Below are positions 9,216-17,793 of a stretch of 64,000 bases of DNA, in pieces. The stretch is from NCBI RefSeq assembly GCF_023008405.1, contig NZ_CP095376.1:4488001-4552000 (forward strand), read 5' to 3'. The position numbers and the translations under genes were made by a program. The DNA comes from Amycolatopsis sp. FBCC-B4732. GTDB lineage: Bacteria; Actinomycetota; Actinomycetes; Mycobacteriales; Pseudonocardiaceae. The notes below the pieces were generated by a model that was not told where the DNA came from, did not search any database, and was given only the letters and a program-made list of their open reading frames with translations. Every line of letters begins with the position of its first letter. Position 1 is the first letter of the stretch.

Positions 9216-10405
9216 GGTTTGTCCCCCTGGAAGATCCGCCGGGCGGTGAAGGTGGTGAAGAACCCGCTCGTGTTGAGGGCGTGCTCCACGCGCTTGACGA
9301 AGTAGGTGCCGGAGAACCGGCGGCCGAGGCCGAAGATCTCCAGGTTGTCCCCCGGCTGCAGCTCCGGCAGCCCGGCCAGGCGGCCGGTCGCGGTGATGAA
9401 CTCGTAAGCCCGCTCCCGCAGCAGCGAGATGGCCAGCTCCTTGGCTTCCTCCTGGCTGAGCACGGGCGCGTCGACGATCACCTCTTGGCGGCCGCCGGTC
9501 GCGGTCTCCGCCGCTTCGGGCCCGCTCTGCCCGTCGGCCGAGTTCTGGCCGCCGGGCAGGTCCTGCGAGGTCGCGACGTACTCGATCGGCTCCGCCTTGA
9601 CCGGGTCCCAGCCATGCACGGTGAGCTTGCTGACCTGGTTGGACAGCGTCATGGTCGGGGTGAAGTCGAGGAGGTTGGGCACCAGGCCGGCCGGCTGCCC
9701 ACCGGGCCCCGACGCCAGCCCCGGGCTGTAGGCGAGGCGGAACACCCGGATCGGGCGGCTGTCGCGGCCGTCGGTGGGCTTGACGAAGTACAGCGTCTGC
9801 ACGCCGGTCTTCGGGTCCGGCAGGATGTAGCAGTCGAAGTCGATCCGCTTCGCCCGTTCCATCAGGAACTGGGCGTCGGACTGGTTCTTCTGCACCACGA
9901 GGTCGTGCCGTGGGCCCTCGTGGGTCGTCTTGACCGCCAGGTGGTTGCGCCGCGCGATCTGCTCGGCGATCTCCCAGTCGGTCTTGCGGACGAAGTTCTT
10001 GTCCTCGTCCTTCGTGGGCTTGCGGTCCTTGAGGTCGAGCATCCCGTCGACGCAGGTGATGGAGACGGTCGGCGAAGCCCCGTCCGGGAACTTGGGCGCG
10101 AGCGAGCTGATCTTCCCGGTGGCGACGGTCAGCAGCCGGTCGGCGTAGCCGAGCCGGACGGAGACTAGCCTGCCGATCTGCAGGTCCTTCGAGTCGCTGT
10201 GCTTGAACTTCAGCGCGACGTCGTCCCAGTTGTTCAGCTCGAGGTCGAAGCCGGACATCTCGTCGAGGTCGCGGTGCACCTTGATGTCGAGGACGTCGTT
10301 CTTGGTCGCCGGGTCGGTCGTCAGGCCGTCGACGACCACCTCGAACTCGGGTGCGTAGCCGTCCGGGTCGGCGATTTCGGGCTGGGTGCCGGCGGGCGCG
10401 GTCAT
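9212..10405 (-). CDS. gpD-type baseplate hub protein (late control D family, 397 aa)
   Basis: The start is ATG 10405, 13 bases after the LysM gene. The sequence has the gpD/VgrG N-terminal fold: FDLELNNWDDVALKFKHSD, then IGRLVSVRLGYAD, and repeated beta hairpins. FTPTMTLSNQVSKLTVHGWDP is typical of the hub domain in actinobacterial tail clusters. The C-terminal GRRFSGTYFVKRVEHALN is conserved in phage late control D proteins. In the particle it would form the trimeric hub between the tube and the spike encoded by the next gene, with which it overlaps by ATGA. Confidence 0.9.
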   Translation of the reverse strand: MTAPAGTQPEIADPDGYAPEFEVVVDGLTTDPATKNDVLDIKVHRDLDEMSGFDLELNNWDDVALKFKHSDSKDLQIGRLVSVRLGYADRLLTVATGKISSLAPKFPDGASPTVSITCVDGMLDLKDRKPTKDEDKNFVRKTDWEIAEQIARRNHLAVKTTHEGPRHDLVVQKNQSDAQFLMERAKRIDFDCYILPDPKTGVQTLYFVKPTDGRDSRPIRVFRLAYSPGLASGPGGQPAGLVPNLLDFTPTMTLSNQVSKLTVHGWDPVKAEPIEYVATSQDLPGGQNSADGQSGPEAAETATGGRQEVIVDAPVLSQEEAKELAISLLRERAYEFITATGRLAGLPELQPGDNLEIFGLGRRFSGTYFVKRVEHALNTSGFFTTFTARRIFQGDKP

Positions 10406-10418
10406 CGGCCGTCGCCCC

Positions 10419-11081
10419 TCACGGCAGCCGGGGCACGGTCAGCACCAGCCCCGGCCGCAGGTCGCGTGGATCGGCGATGCCGTTGGCGCGCGCCAGTTCC
10501 CGCCAGGCGTCCGGGCGCCGGTACACGGCGGCGGAGATGCGGTCCCAGGTGTCGCCGCGGCGCACGACGTAGCTCTTCTCCACCGTCGGCGAGGACCGCG
10601 GCGGGTCCACGGCCTGGTCCTTCGCCAGGCGATACTCCTTGAGTGTGAGGTCCAGCTGGGCCCGCAGCGGGACGCCGTTCTTGGCGAACAGCACGTAGTT
10701 CACGTCCAGCTTCTCCAGCACGCCCTTGAACACCGGCCCGTTCCAGTGGAACCGGACGATCGGCGGCGCGTGCTCGGTGCTGTCGATCCGCATCAGGTCG
10801 CGGATGGCGTCCACATAGGACGTCCGGACGTCGTTCAGCGTGTCCGAGGTGTCGACCAGCGCCTGCAGCGTCAGCGATTCGGTACTGCCGCGGATGAACT
10901 GGATCGGCGGCGTCTCCAGCCCGGGGATGGTGATCTCGGCGAAGGTGTTGCTCTTGCTCAGCTTGTACTCGGTCGGGTTGAACCGCAGCGGGATCACCTG
11001 CGGCGTCCGGTTCGGCGGCCGCTCGATCTCCAGGTGCGCGTCGGCGCCCTGGCTCACCGACGAGAACGGTGTGGTGATCAC
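10419..11081 (-). CDS. LysM-domain tube–baseplate connector (Afp7/gp53-like, 220 aa)
   Basis: I place the start at GTG 11081 (VITTPFSSVSQGADAHLE), because this overlaps the upstream stop by GTGA as in most junctions of the operon. Residues 25–150 have the FNPTEYKLSKSNTFAEI pattern of the CIS tube-end protein. Residues 171–220 are a LysM repeat (YVVRRGDTWDRISAAVY ... LRPGLVLTVP). In related systems this protein joins the end of the inner tube to the hub. The LysM in these proteins is a structural module in the particle rather than proof of peptidoglycan binding. Confidence 0.88.
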   Translation of the reverse strand: MITTPFSSVSQGADAHLEIERPPNRTPQVIPLRFNPTEYKLSKSNTFAEITIPGLETPPIQFIRGSTESLTLQALVDTSDTLNDVRTSYVDAIRDLMRIDSTEHAPPIVRFHWNGPVFKGVLEKLDVNYVLFAKNGVPLRAQLDLTLKEYRLAKDQAVDPPRSSPTVEKSYVVRRGDTWDRISAAVYRRPDAWRELARANGIADPRDLRPGLVLTVPRLP

Positions 11082-11266
11082 CGGCTGCCTCCCGAATCCC
11101 CGATCCTGCGGTCGTTCCCGCTGCGCTCGGCCCGCGCGCACTCTTCTTCGTACAGCCGTGACCAAGCCTGGATGTGCTTGTTGAACAGGCGGGTGAACAG
11201 CGCCCCGTCGTCGCCTTCCAACTGGAACCGCACTTCGAGGTTGTGGATGATCAGGTTCTTGGGCAC
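11078..11266 (-). CDS. Small contractile-injection-cluster protein (62 aa)
   Basis: This short gene starts at GTG 11266 (VPKNLIIHNLEVRF) with a clear TAGGAGA ribosome site 8 bases upstream, and ends overlapping the next gene. It has an N-terminal beta-like stretch and a charged helix (RLYEEECARAERS). Small proteins in this slot, between the second tube and the LysM protein, are common in such clusters (families like DUF5908 or DUF6760). I cannot tell which family this is, or whether it is structural or a chaperone. Confidence 0.65.
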   Translation of the reverse strand: MPKNLIIHNLEVRFQLEGDDGALFTRLFNKHIQAWSRLYEEECARAERSGNDRRIGDSGGSR

Positions 11267-11277
11267 GCGCTTGTCTC

Positions 11278-11778
11278 CTAGAGGACGGCCGTCAGGCCCT
11301 CGTGGGCGATTTCCAGTGATTCGATCGCGACCGCGTTCTGCTCGGCGTGCAGGTCCGGGCCGGTCCACTTCGCGGCGAGGCCGCCGTGGAAGAGCCACGA
11401 CTTCGCGGGCAGCCCGGCCTCGTCGAGCATGATCAGGGCGCCGTCGCGGCGGGCCCCGAGCGAGTCGTGCAGGCCGGTTTCGTACCAGGACCACAGCAGG
11501 CGGTCGCGGACCACGCCGCGCTTGAGCGTGATCGGGTTCCACGAGTGGCGCAGCGGCAGCTTGTGCACCGCGTCGTTGCGCCCGCCTTCGGGGTAGTTGA
11601 CCACCTCCAGCTGCGCACCCAGCCCGGTCACCTCCTGGAAGGCGCCCGAGGCCACCACCTGCAGCAGCAGGGCCTGCGCCGGCGGCAGGTAGACGTCCGC
11701 CGCCGACAGCGTCACGAGGAAGCGGAACTTGGGCAGCGGCTCGTTGAGCGCGAGCAGCTGGTCGACCGGTGTCGTCAT
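11278..11778 (-). CDS. Tail tube protein 2 (gp19/Afp5-like, 166 aa)
   Basis: The start is ATG 11778, overlapping the sheath 2 stop by ATGA. The protein shows the tube fold pattern: FRFLVTLSAADVY, FQEVTGLGAQLEVVNYPEGG, LPLRHSWNPITLKRGVVRD and WYETGLHDS. It is slightly longer than tube protein 1 and more divergent, as expected for the variant that forms the tube end next to the LysM connector and hub. In Afp/PVC this role belongs to Afp5. The tube forms the channel for cargo. Confidence 0.88.
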   Translation of the reverse strand: MTTPVDQLLALNEPLPKFRFLVTLSAADVYLPPAQALLLQVVASGAFQEVTGLGAQLEVVNYPEGGRNDAVHKLPLRHSWNPITLKRGVVRDRLLWSWYETGLHDSLGARRDGALIMLDEAGLPAKSWLFHGGLAAKWTGPDLHAEQNAVAIESLEIAHEGLTAVL

Positions 11779-13259
11779 TGCTCGAGCACCTCCAGGCCGC
11801 GGTCCTGGCCGAGCACGAGCCGCAGCGCGATGAACTCCATGGGCACGGCCGGCGCGACTTCGACCTCGCACACGACCCGGCCGGGGTCCTGCTCCGGCGG
11901 GTTGTTGGTTTCGTCGCACACCACGCGGAAGGCGTCCTCGGGCCGGGAGCCGGCGAGCGCCCCGGTGCGGAACGCCTCCAGCAGCACCGACGTGATCGCG
12001 CGGACCAGCGCCAGCCGCAGCTCCGGCGCGTTCACCTCGAACACCAGCGGCGCGGCGGCCCGCCGGATGGCCCGCACCAGCAGGTGCAGCAGCCGGCGGT
12101 GGGCGACGTACACCCGGCGCGGGTCGGCCGACAGCGTCCGCCCGCCCCACACCACGAGCCCGCGGCCCCGCAGGCACCGCACCAGGTCGACGCCCGCGTC
12201 GAACAACCGGACCTGCTGCGCTTCCGGGTACTCGACCTCGAGGTCGACCGCGTCCAGCAGCGTGGCGTTGGCCGGGGTGTGCGCGGCGCCGCGCTCGGCG
12301 TCGAGCCGGGCCACCAGGCCCGCGACGTGCCCGGACGCCGGGACGGTCCGCAATCCGGTGCCGTCGGGCGCGGGCGCCCGCAACGGCGGGTGGTAGACCG
12401 CCGCCGCGGCGAGCAGCACCTCGTCGCCGAAGCTCGTCAGCGCTTCGGTCCAGGCCGTGACTTCGTCCACTGTGGACAGGTCCGGCGGCACGTCGAGCAG
12501 CACCAGCCGGTCCAGCAGCGGGGCGACCACCCGGAGCAGCTCCAGCACCAGGTCCGTGTGGTCGGTGCCGGTGAGGTCGGCACCGAGGTCCGGGAGGGCC
12601 ACCAGCGCCGGCTCGGGCAGTTCGGCCTGCGCCACCACGGCGTCGGCGTACTCGTTGTGCCCCGGCGGGCTGTCCGTGCCGCCGGCGAGCGTGAGGTCCC
12701 ACGCCAGCGAGATCGGCGCGTCCGCGGGGATCGGGCTCACCGGCCGGTCCGGGCCGAGCGGCACCAGCCGGATCAGCCGGGACCCGGCGAGCCGGTCGGC
12801 GACGTCCCCGGGCGCCATGCCCGCGAAGGTCTCCGCCGGTTCACCGGGCACGAGCACCCGCACGGTGACCGCCGGCGGACCCGCGACGCTGCTCCCCCGG
12901 TACCGCACGGTGACCCGGCCGCCGTTCGCCCACGCGCCGGGACTCGCGGCCACCACGCGGTAGTCGTCCGTCCACCGCGCACCGGCGAACCCGGCGGGCC
13001 CGGACACCCGCAGCACCCACGCCGCCCGGCCCTGGTTCTCGAAGAACCCGCGCAGCGCGTACGGCGTCGCCGACGTCCCGTCCGGTGGCCCGAACTCGCC
13101 GACGACGTCGTTCCAGCTTTCGACGCGCACGGGACGGCCGAGCGGGCCGCGCCGGGTGCGGCCGAGGAACACGGCCACGTCCGTGCGCAGCGGCTCGTCC
13201 CCGGCCGCCGCGCGGTCGAAGGTCAGGGAAACGCCGGGAAGCGCCGCGCTGGTCATCAC
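11775..13259 (-). CDS. Tail sheath protein 2 (494 aa)
   Basis: The start can be GTG 13259 (GTGA overlap with the tube 1 stop) or ATG 13256 (TGATG); I keep the GTG because it follows the operon's rule. The N-terminus (SALPGVSLTFD-like, with VAVFLGRTRRGPLGRPVRV) and the C-terminus (LVRAITSVLLEAFRTGALAG...FRVVCDETNN) are typical of contractile sheath proteins. It lacks the extra middle domain of sheath 1 and is 260 residues shorter. Systems with several sheath genes (Afp2–4) use one major and one or two minor sheath proteins; this is likely a minor one at the baseplate end. Confidence 0.87.
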   Translation of the reverse strand: MMTSAALPGVSLTFDRAAAGDEPLRTDVAVFLGRTRRGPLGRPVRVESWNDVVGEFGPPDGTSATPYALRGFFENQGRAAWVLRVSGPAGFAGARWTDDYRVVAASPGAWANGGRVTVRYRGSSVAGPPAVTVRVLVPGEPAETFAGMAPGDVADRLAGSRLIRLVPLGPDRPVSPIPADAPISLAWDLTLAGGTDSPPGHNEYADAVVAQAELPEPALVALPDLGADLTGTDHTDLVLELLRVVAPLLDRLVLLDVPPDLSTVDEVTAWTEALTSFGDEVLLAAAAVYHPPLRAPAPDGTGLRTVPASGHVAGLVARLDAERGAAHTPANATLLDAVDLEVEYPEAQQVRLFDAGVDLVRCLRGRGLVVWGGRTLSADPRRVYVAHRRLLHLLVRAIRRAAAPLVFEVNAPELRLALVRAITSVLLEAFRTGALAGSRPEDAFRVVCDETNNPPEQDPGRVVCEVEVAPAVPMEFIALRLVLGQDRGLEVLEQ

Positions 13260-13714
13260 GCGTCGATCACGAAGCTCTCGACGGCCAGCACGAGCGTCTC
13301 CATGGCGATCTCGTTCTTGGTCGCGTTGAACGACGGTCCGGTGTACTTCGTCGGCCAGCCCCGGTCGAAGTTCCAGCGCATGACCTCCTGGCGGTTCTCG
13401 TCGAGCATCACGATCGAGCCGGACGTGCGCCGCACGCGGCCGTCGAGCGCTTCCTTCACCCAGTTCCAGAACCCGACGTGGCCGGTGACCCCGCGCTTGA
13501 ACGTCAGCGCGCTCGGGAACTTCTTGAGGCCCACGAGCTTGCGGACCGTGATGTCCTCGCTGCCGGTGCGGTACTCGATCACCGGCAGTTCCACGTCCAG
13601 CCCGCTGGCTTCGGTGAACGACCCGCTCACCGCGACGCCGTCGTCGCTGACGTTGGTCACGATGACCAGGAAGTTGTACGCGGCATACGGATCGTCGCGC
13701 GTCACAGGTGGCAT
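13256..13714 (-). CDS. Tail tube protein 1 (gp19/Afp1-like, 152 aa)
   Basis: The start is ATG 13714, 16 bases after sheath 1 and behind a GAAAGG ribosome site. The sequence follows the major tube family closely: YNFLVIVTNVSDDGVAVSG, FTEASGLDVELPVIEYRTGS, LVGLKKFPSALTFKRGVTG and WNWVKEALDG. It should polymerise into the inner tube inside the sheath. Its own ribosome site, unlike the coupled tube 2, fits a high-copy subunit. It is the clearest family member in the cluster. Confidence 0.93.
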   Translation of the reverse strand: MPPVTRDDPYAAYNFLVIVTNVSDDGVAVSGSFTEASGLDVELPVIEYRTGSEDITVRKLVGLKKFPSALTFKRGVTGHVGFWNWVKEALDGRVRRTSGSIVMLDENRQEVMRWNFDRGWPTKYTGPSFNATKNEIAMETLVLAVESFVIDA

Positions 13715-13730
13715 TTCGGTTGCCTTTCAG

Positions 13731-15995
13731 CTAGACGAGCTGGGGCTCGCGGGTCTTCTGCTGGATCCGGAAGATCACGAACTCCGCCGGGAACACCGGC
13801 GCCACCCCGATCACGCAGATGAGCCGTCCGTTCGCGATGTCGTCGTCGGTCATGGTGGAGCGGTCGCAGTGGACGAAGAAGGCCTCGTCCGCGGTCGTGC
13901 CGGCGAGCGCGCCGCTGCGCCACACGGTGGTCAGGAAGTTCGCGACCGTCTGCCGCACGAGCGCCCACAGCGATTCGTCGTTCGGTTCGAACACGACCCA
14001 CTGCGTGCCCTCGTCGATCGACTCCTCGAGGAACAGGAAGAGCCGGCGCACGTTGATGTACTTCCACGAGGTGTCCGAGGACAGCGTGCGCGCGCCCCAC
14101 ACCCGCTGGCCGAGGCCGGGGAAGAACCGCAGCGCGTTGATCCCCCGCGGGTTCAGCAGGTCCTGGTGCCGCTTGGTGACGTCCTGGGCGATGCCGTCGG
14201 TCAGCCGGATGCCGCGGATGACCGCGTTGGCCGGTGCCTTGTGCACCCCGCGCTCGACGTCGGTGCGAGCGTAGATCCCGATCATGTGCCCGGACGGCGG
14301 CACCTCGACGAACTGGTTGGTCGAGGGGTCGTTGACGACCAGCCACGGGTAGTACAGCGCGGCGTACTTGGTGTCGAACGGTTCCCGGAACTCCTGGATG
14401 CCTTCGATGTCGAGGCCGTCGCGCGGGTCGAGGACGGCGAACCGGTCCTTGAGCTGCTCGCAGTGCGTCACGAGCGCCGACTCGACGGTGCCCGCCCACA
14501 CCCCGGGCACCGCGCAGATCGCGATCTCGTCGATGTCCTCCAGCGCCACGATGCCGGTGCGCTTGCCGCTCCCGCCGTCGGTGCCGACGAAGTCCCCGAC
14601 GTCGAGGCCCCCGAAGGCGTCGTCGCCGTCGTCGGCGAGGCTGAGCCACGAGCCGGTGGCGGGCGTGGGGAACTCGGTGGGGTCGGTGCTCAGGTCCAGC
14701 GCGGTCGCCCGCACCAGCCGCGACTGGCTCGCCAGCGTGCCCGTCACGGTGCCCGGCGCGTCGCCGGTCAGGCGCAGGTTGCGGAAGGTCTCGGTCACCG
14801 AGCCGCCGCCGGGGTCGCCGAACCGGGTGTCCACTGTGGATTCGACCAGCAGGAGCCGGGCGGTCTCGAAGACCAGCGCGGGGGTGTCGGCACCGAACGT
14901 GACGACTTCGTCCGGCTCGATCGCCACCACGGTCAGGGTGCTCAGCTGGTCGCCCGTGTCGAGCTGGGCGAGCGCCCCCTCGTACAGCCGGCTCGAGCCG
15001 CTGATCCGCAGCTTCGGCCCGGCACCGGCGTTGGCCCGGCGCACCCGGCGCACGGTGAGGCCGGTCTTCCACGGCGCGTGGTGGGTGCCGTCGGGGAAGG
15101 TGAGCGTCACCTTGCCGGCTTCCGGCTGCGCCACGGTGACCGGGAAGCGCCGGTTGCCGATCAGGATCCAGACGTCGTCGGGCAGGTCGTCGGGGTCGAG
15201 CCCGGGGACGGCGTCCACCTGGACCGACCCGGCGTCGGCGTCGGCTTCGGCGGCGAGCGCGGTGATGAACAGCGGCCCCTCGTTCGGGTCGGGCAGCACC
15301 GGCAGCGACGCGCTCACCGACGGCGAGATCCGCACCTGGACCGCCTTGCCCCAGGAACCGGGGCTCGACGCGGAGAACCGCAGGCTCGGCGTCGCCACCC
15401 GCGGGGCCTTCTGCACGTAGTCGCCGCGGGCCGCCTTGACCTCCGCCGGCAGCCCGGTGCCGAGGGTGACCCGCCCCTTGGCGGCGTCGTAGGCGGTGAT
15501 CGTCACGGTGCCGATCTCGACGTTGTCGCTCCCGCGGAAGACCTTGACCTCGTCGGACCCGGTGAAGCCGACCAGGTGGGCCAGCTCCAGCACCTTCGCC
15601 CCGGCCGCGGCGTCCCGGGTGATCGCGCTGACCAGGCCGGTGCCGAGCGTGCCGGACGCCGCCTGCGCGGTCTCGCTGGCGACCCGCTTGACGTAGAGGC
15701 GCTGGCCGCCGTTGTCGAAGAACCCCTTGACCGCCAGCGGGAACAGCCACCAGCGGCCGCCCTCGGCCGGGTTTTCCGCCCAGGCGTCCCGGATCGCCGG
15801 GTCCGGCTCGGGCAGGAAGCCGCCGAAGGTCGTCTGGAACTCCAGGAAGTTCGTGACCAGCTTCGGCTTCCCGCCGGTCGGGCCGCGCTGGGTGACCCCG
15901 ACCATGCCCGCCGTGCTGGTGCTCACCCCCGCGATCGGCCGCGGCCCCGCGTCGACCTCCTCGACGTAGACGCCGGGGCTCAGGTATTCGGGCAT
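13731..15995 (-). CDS. Major tail sheath protein (754 aa)
   Basis: The protein starts at ATG 15995 with a strong AAGGAG ribosome site. It begins with the sheath signature EYLSPGVYVEEVDAGPRPI and continues with STAGMVGVTQRGP. The C-terminal domain has INALRFFPGLGQRVWGARTL, VRRLFLFLEESIDEGTQWVV and ending PVFPAEFVIFRIQQKT, all standard for contractile sheaths. The long middle region (about residues 120–480) is an insertion domain, as in long sheath proteins of many bacterial systems, and would face outward. It is the most abundant subunit in assembled particles. Confidence 0.94.
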   Translation of the reverse strand: MPEYLSPGVYVEEVDAGPRPIAGVSTSTAGMVGVTQRGPTGGKPKLVTNFLEFQTTFGGFLPEPDPAIRDAWAENPAEGGRWWLFPLAVKGFFDNGGQRLYVKRVASETAQAASGTLGTGLVSAITRDAAAGAKVLELAHLVGFTGSDEVKVFRGSDNVEIGTVTITAYDAAKGRVTLGTGLPAEVKAARGDYVQKAPRVATPSLRFSASSPGSWGKAVQVRISPSVSASLPVLPDPNEGPLFITALAAEADADAGSVQVDAVPGLDPDDLPDDVWILIGNRRFPVTVAQPEAGKVTLTFPDGTHHAPWKTGLTVRRVRRANAGAGPKLRISGSSRLYEGALAQLDTGDQLSTLTVVAIEPDEVVTFGADTPALVFETARLLLVESTVDTRFGDPGGGSVTETFRNLRLTGDAPGTVTGTLASQSRLVRATALDLSTDPTEFPTPATGSWLSLADDGDDAFGGLDVGDFVGTDGGSGKRTGIVALEDIDEIAICAVPGVWAGTVESALVTHCEQLKDRFAVLDPRDGLDIEGIQEFREPFDTKYAALYYPWLVVNDPSTNQFVEVPPSGHMIGIYARTDVERGVHKAPANAVIRGIRLTDGIAQDVTKRHQDLLNPRGINALRFFPGLGQRVWGARTLSSDTSWKYINVRRLFLFLEESIDEGTQWVVFEPNDESLWALVRQTVANFLTTVWRSGALAGTTADEAFFVHCDRSTMTDDDIANGRLICVIGVAPVFPAEFVIFRIQQKTREPQLV

Positions 15996-16011
15996 GGTTT
16001 CAGCTCCTTCT

Positions 16012-16737
16012 CTACTGCTCGACGATTTCGATGACGTGCCGGAGATGCCGTTCGGTGGGCAGCCGGACGTCCAGCGACCCGGTCCGCCCGGGCCGTTCGG
16101 TGGCCGTGAGGTGGAACAGCTGCACCGGCGGGGGCCCGGTGACGAGCTCGCCCTCCCAGCGCAGCGCGAGCCGGAACGCCCCGGCCGCGTCGGTCAGCGT
16201 CCGCTCCAGCCACGCGACGCCGTCCCGGCTCGTGACCCCCCGCGCTTCGACCAGCGCGTTCGCCACCGGCACCTGGTCCTCGGCGACGACCACGCCGTAG
16301 ACGGTGCGGACGCCGGACCCGTACGGGAAGGCGGTGCTCGGCAGCAGGCGGACCACGCGCGGCTCGCCGGCCGCGGCGGGCGGGGTGTCGTCGTCGTAGG
16401 GGTGGGCGGTGAACTCGACACCGGCCACGCCCGCGTCGAACGGCTCGCCGTCCGCCGGGTACAGCGGCGCGAGCCCGATGGCGGCGAAGCGGACGCGGAA
16501 CCGTTCCGGCTGCGCGCCCGGGCCCCGGCGGCGGCCGAGCTCCGGGTAGGCGAGCACCGCGCTCGGGGTGCGGATGGCCGGCGTTTCCTGGAGCACCCAG
16601 GCGTTTTCGGCCGGGTCGAAGCGTTCCAGCTCGGTGCTCACGTCGGCGGCCCGCGCGCGCTGGGCGAACTCGTCGAACGGCACGAACCAGGCCGGGCTGT
16701 GCAGGACGGAGGACTCGAGCGGGTGGAAGCGGGTCAT
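16012..16737 (-). CDS. Carboxypeptidase-regulatory-like domain protein of the injection cluster (241 aa)
   Basis: The start is ATG 16737, overlapping the cap-gene stop by ATGA. Residues about 135–215 (YGVVVAEDQVPVANALVEAR ... TLTDAAGAFRLALRW) form an Ig-like beta sandwich of the carboxypeptidase regulatory type. The N-terminal part has VLAYPELGRRRGPGAQPERF-like beta segments. Proteins of this kind sit between the cap and sheath genes in several actinobacterial and cyanobacterial clusters. The role is unknown; decoration or sheath/cap assembly are both possible. I see no signal peptide. Confidence 0.7.
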   Translation of the reverse strand: MTRFHPLESSVLHSPAWFVPFDEFAQRARAADVSTELERFDPAENAWVLQETPAIRTPSAVLAYPELGRRRGPGAQPERFRVRFAAIGLAPLYPADGEPFDAGVAGVEFTAHPYDDDTPPAAAGEPRVVRLLPSTAFPYGSGVRTVYGVVVAEDQVPVANALVEARGVTSRDGVAWLERTLTDAAGAFRLALRWEGELVTGPPPVQLFHLTATERPGRTGSLDVRLPTERHLRHVIEIVEQ

Positions 16738-17306
16738 GGCACCGGTGTCCCGTTGATCGTGCGGCTGCGGACCAGCCGCAGTTCGGAGACGTCGAGCGAG
16801 TCGAGGTTGACGACCCGGACCTCGTAGTTGAGGGACAGCCGGTACGGCTTCTGGATCGCGTACCAGATCCACGACTTCTGATCGAGCGTCAGCGGCGTCA
16901 GCGTGAACTGCAGCGCCTCGGTGGTGCCGGCCATGCTGCCGGTCAGCTCCTCGCCGGTCCAGATCGCGTCGTCGTAGAAGACCTGCAGCGCGCGGCCGAT
17001 CATCTGGTGCTGCGTCGCCTGGCTGCCGCCCCACGGCGTGATCAGGTACCGCAGCAGCAGCGCCATCGGCGGCTTGCGGCTCGTCGGCGCCGACGGCGGC
17101 AGCGACCGCACCGGCGGCCGGTTGCGCGAAGTCGGGTCTTCGGCGACCTCGTACAGGAAGACCGTGAGCGTGGCGCGGCTCGGCCGGTCCTCGAGGTCGC
17201 TCAGCACCGCCGTCGGCGGGTCGTGCGGATCCAGTACCCGCAGCGCCTCGTTGAGCCGGTCCACGATGATCGTCGAAACGTCCGCGACGACCCCGAAATC
17301 GCCCAT
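16734..17306 (-). CDS. DUF4255 cap/terminator protein (Afp16-like, 190 aa), first gene of the operon
   Basis: The start is ATG 17306 (MGDFGVVADVSTIIVDRL) behind a GGGGAGGAC ribosome site. The N-terminal helix STIIVDRLNEALRVL, then ATLTVFLYEVAEDPTSRNRP and PMALLLRYLITPW, are DUF4255 hallmarks. In Afp/PVC and Algoriphagus-type systems this family caps the end of the sheath–tube and sets length. It is the first gene, so the operon promoter must lie between 17,307 and the divergent small gene at 17,474. The short region suggests a compact promoter. Confidence 0.9.
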   Translation of the reverse strand: MGDFGVVADVSTIIVDRLNEALRVLDPHDPPTAVLSDLEDRPSRATLTVFLYEVAEDPTSRNRPPVRSLPPSAPTSRKPPMALLLRYLITPWGGSQATQHQMIGRALQVFYDDAIWTGEELTGSMAGTTEALQFTLTPLTLDQKSWIWYAIQKPYRLSLNYEVRVVNLDSLDVSELRLVRSRTINGTPVP

Positions 17307-17473
17307 GCCCGTCCTCCCCTGCTCGTGCCGCGGCAGCATCGCAGGGGTGGCGTGGCCGGCCCGCGACCCGCGCGTCGCGCGAGCGTCACGACGGCGTTCC
17401 CGCCGCGGGCGTTGACGAGGCCGCACACGCGGCGGCGACGCCGTGGTGACAGGCCTGCGCGCATCCTGCGTCC

Positions 17474-17680
17474 GTGGAGGTCCCCGAGGAACGGTCCGGC
17501 AGCATGGTCCTGCGGGCGTGGCTGGAAGGTGGCGACCCCGGCGCCCTGCGGGTCCGCGTCCTCTCCACGATCGGCACCGACGAGGCCCGACCGGTCGCGG
17601 TCACGTCCCGGGAGGCCGTGCAAGCGGCCGTGCAGAACTGGCTGGACGAGCTCGGAGCGGATCCGATGACGTTTTCGTGA
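17474..17680 (+). CDS. Small protein of unknown function (68 aa)
   Basis: This short frame starts at GTG 17474 (an inner ATG at MVLRAWLEGG is also possible). The sequence reads like a compact alpha/beta protein: VLRAWLEGGDPGALRVRVL, a Thr-rich strand, then a C-terminal helix AVQAAVQNWLDELG. I have seen similar short proteins near regulators in actinomycetes, but know no function. It lies between the divergent injection operon and the SARP gene, so it may be linked to either. No clear ribosome site is seen; the call rests on the coding-like sequence. Confidence 0.6.
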   Translation: MEVPEERSGSMVLRAWLEGGDPGALRVRVLSTIGTDEARPVAVTSREAVQAAVQNWLDELGADPMTFS

Positions 17681-17793
17681 CGCCTGGTCGACGCCGCATC
17701 GACGATGATTCCCGGTAACGTTTCCCGTGCGGGTCGCGAATTGCCCCACGGTGGGGTCGATCCGATCGGTGGCGGGCGTGGGTTGGGGAACCG

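Noticed and set aside
11779-12702. N-terminal extension of tube protein 2
   Set aside because: It overlaps sheath 2 in another frame and has no tube-like sequence; ATG 11778 fits family length.
1-17306. Prophage interpretation of the tail-like genes
   Set aside because: No integrase, capsid, portal, terminase or lysis gene is seen, and DUF4255, LysM and two sheath genes are typical of injection systems; the left side is not visible, so this is not final.
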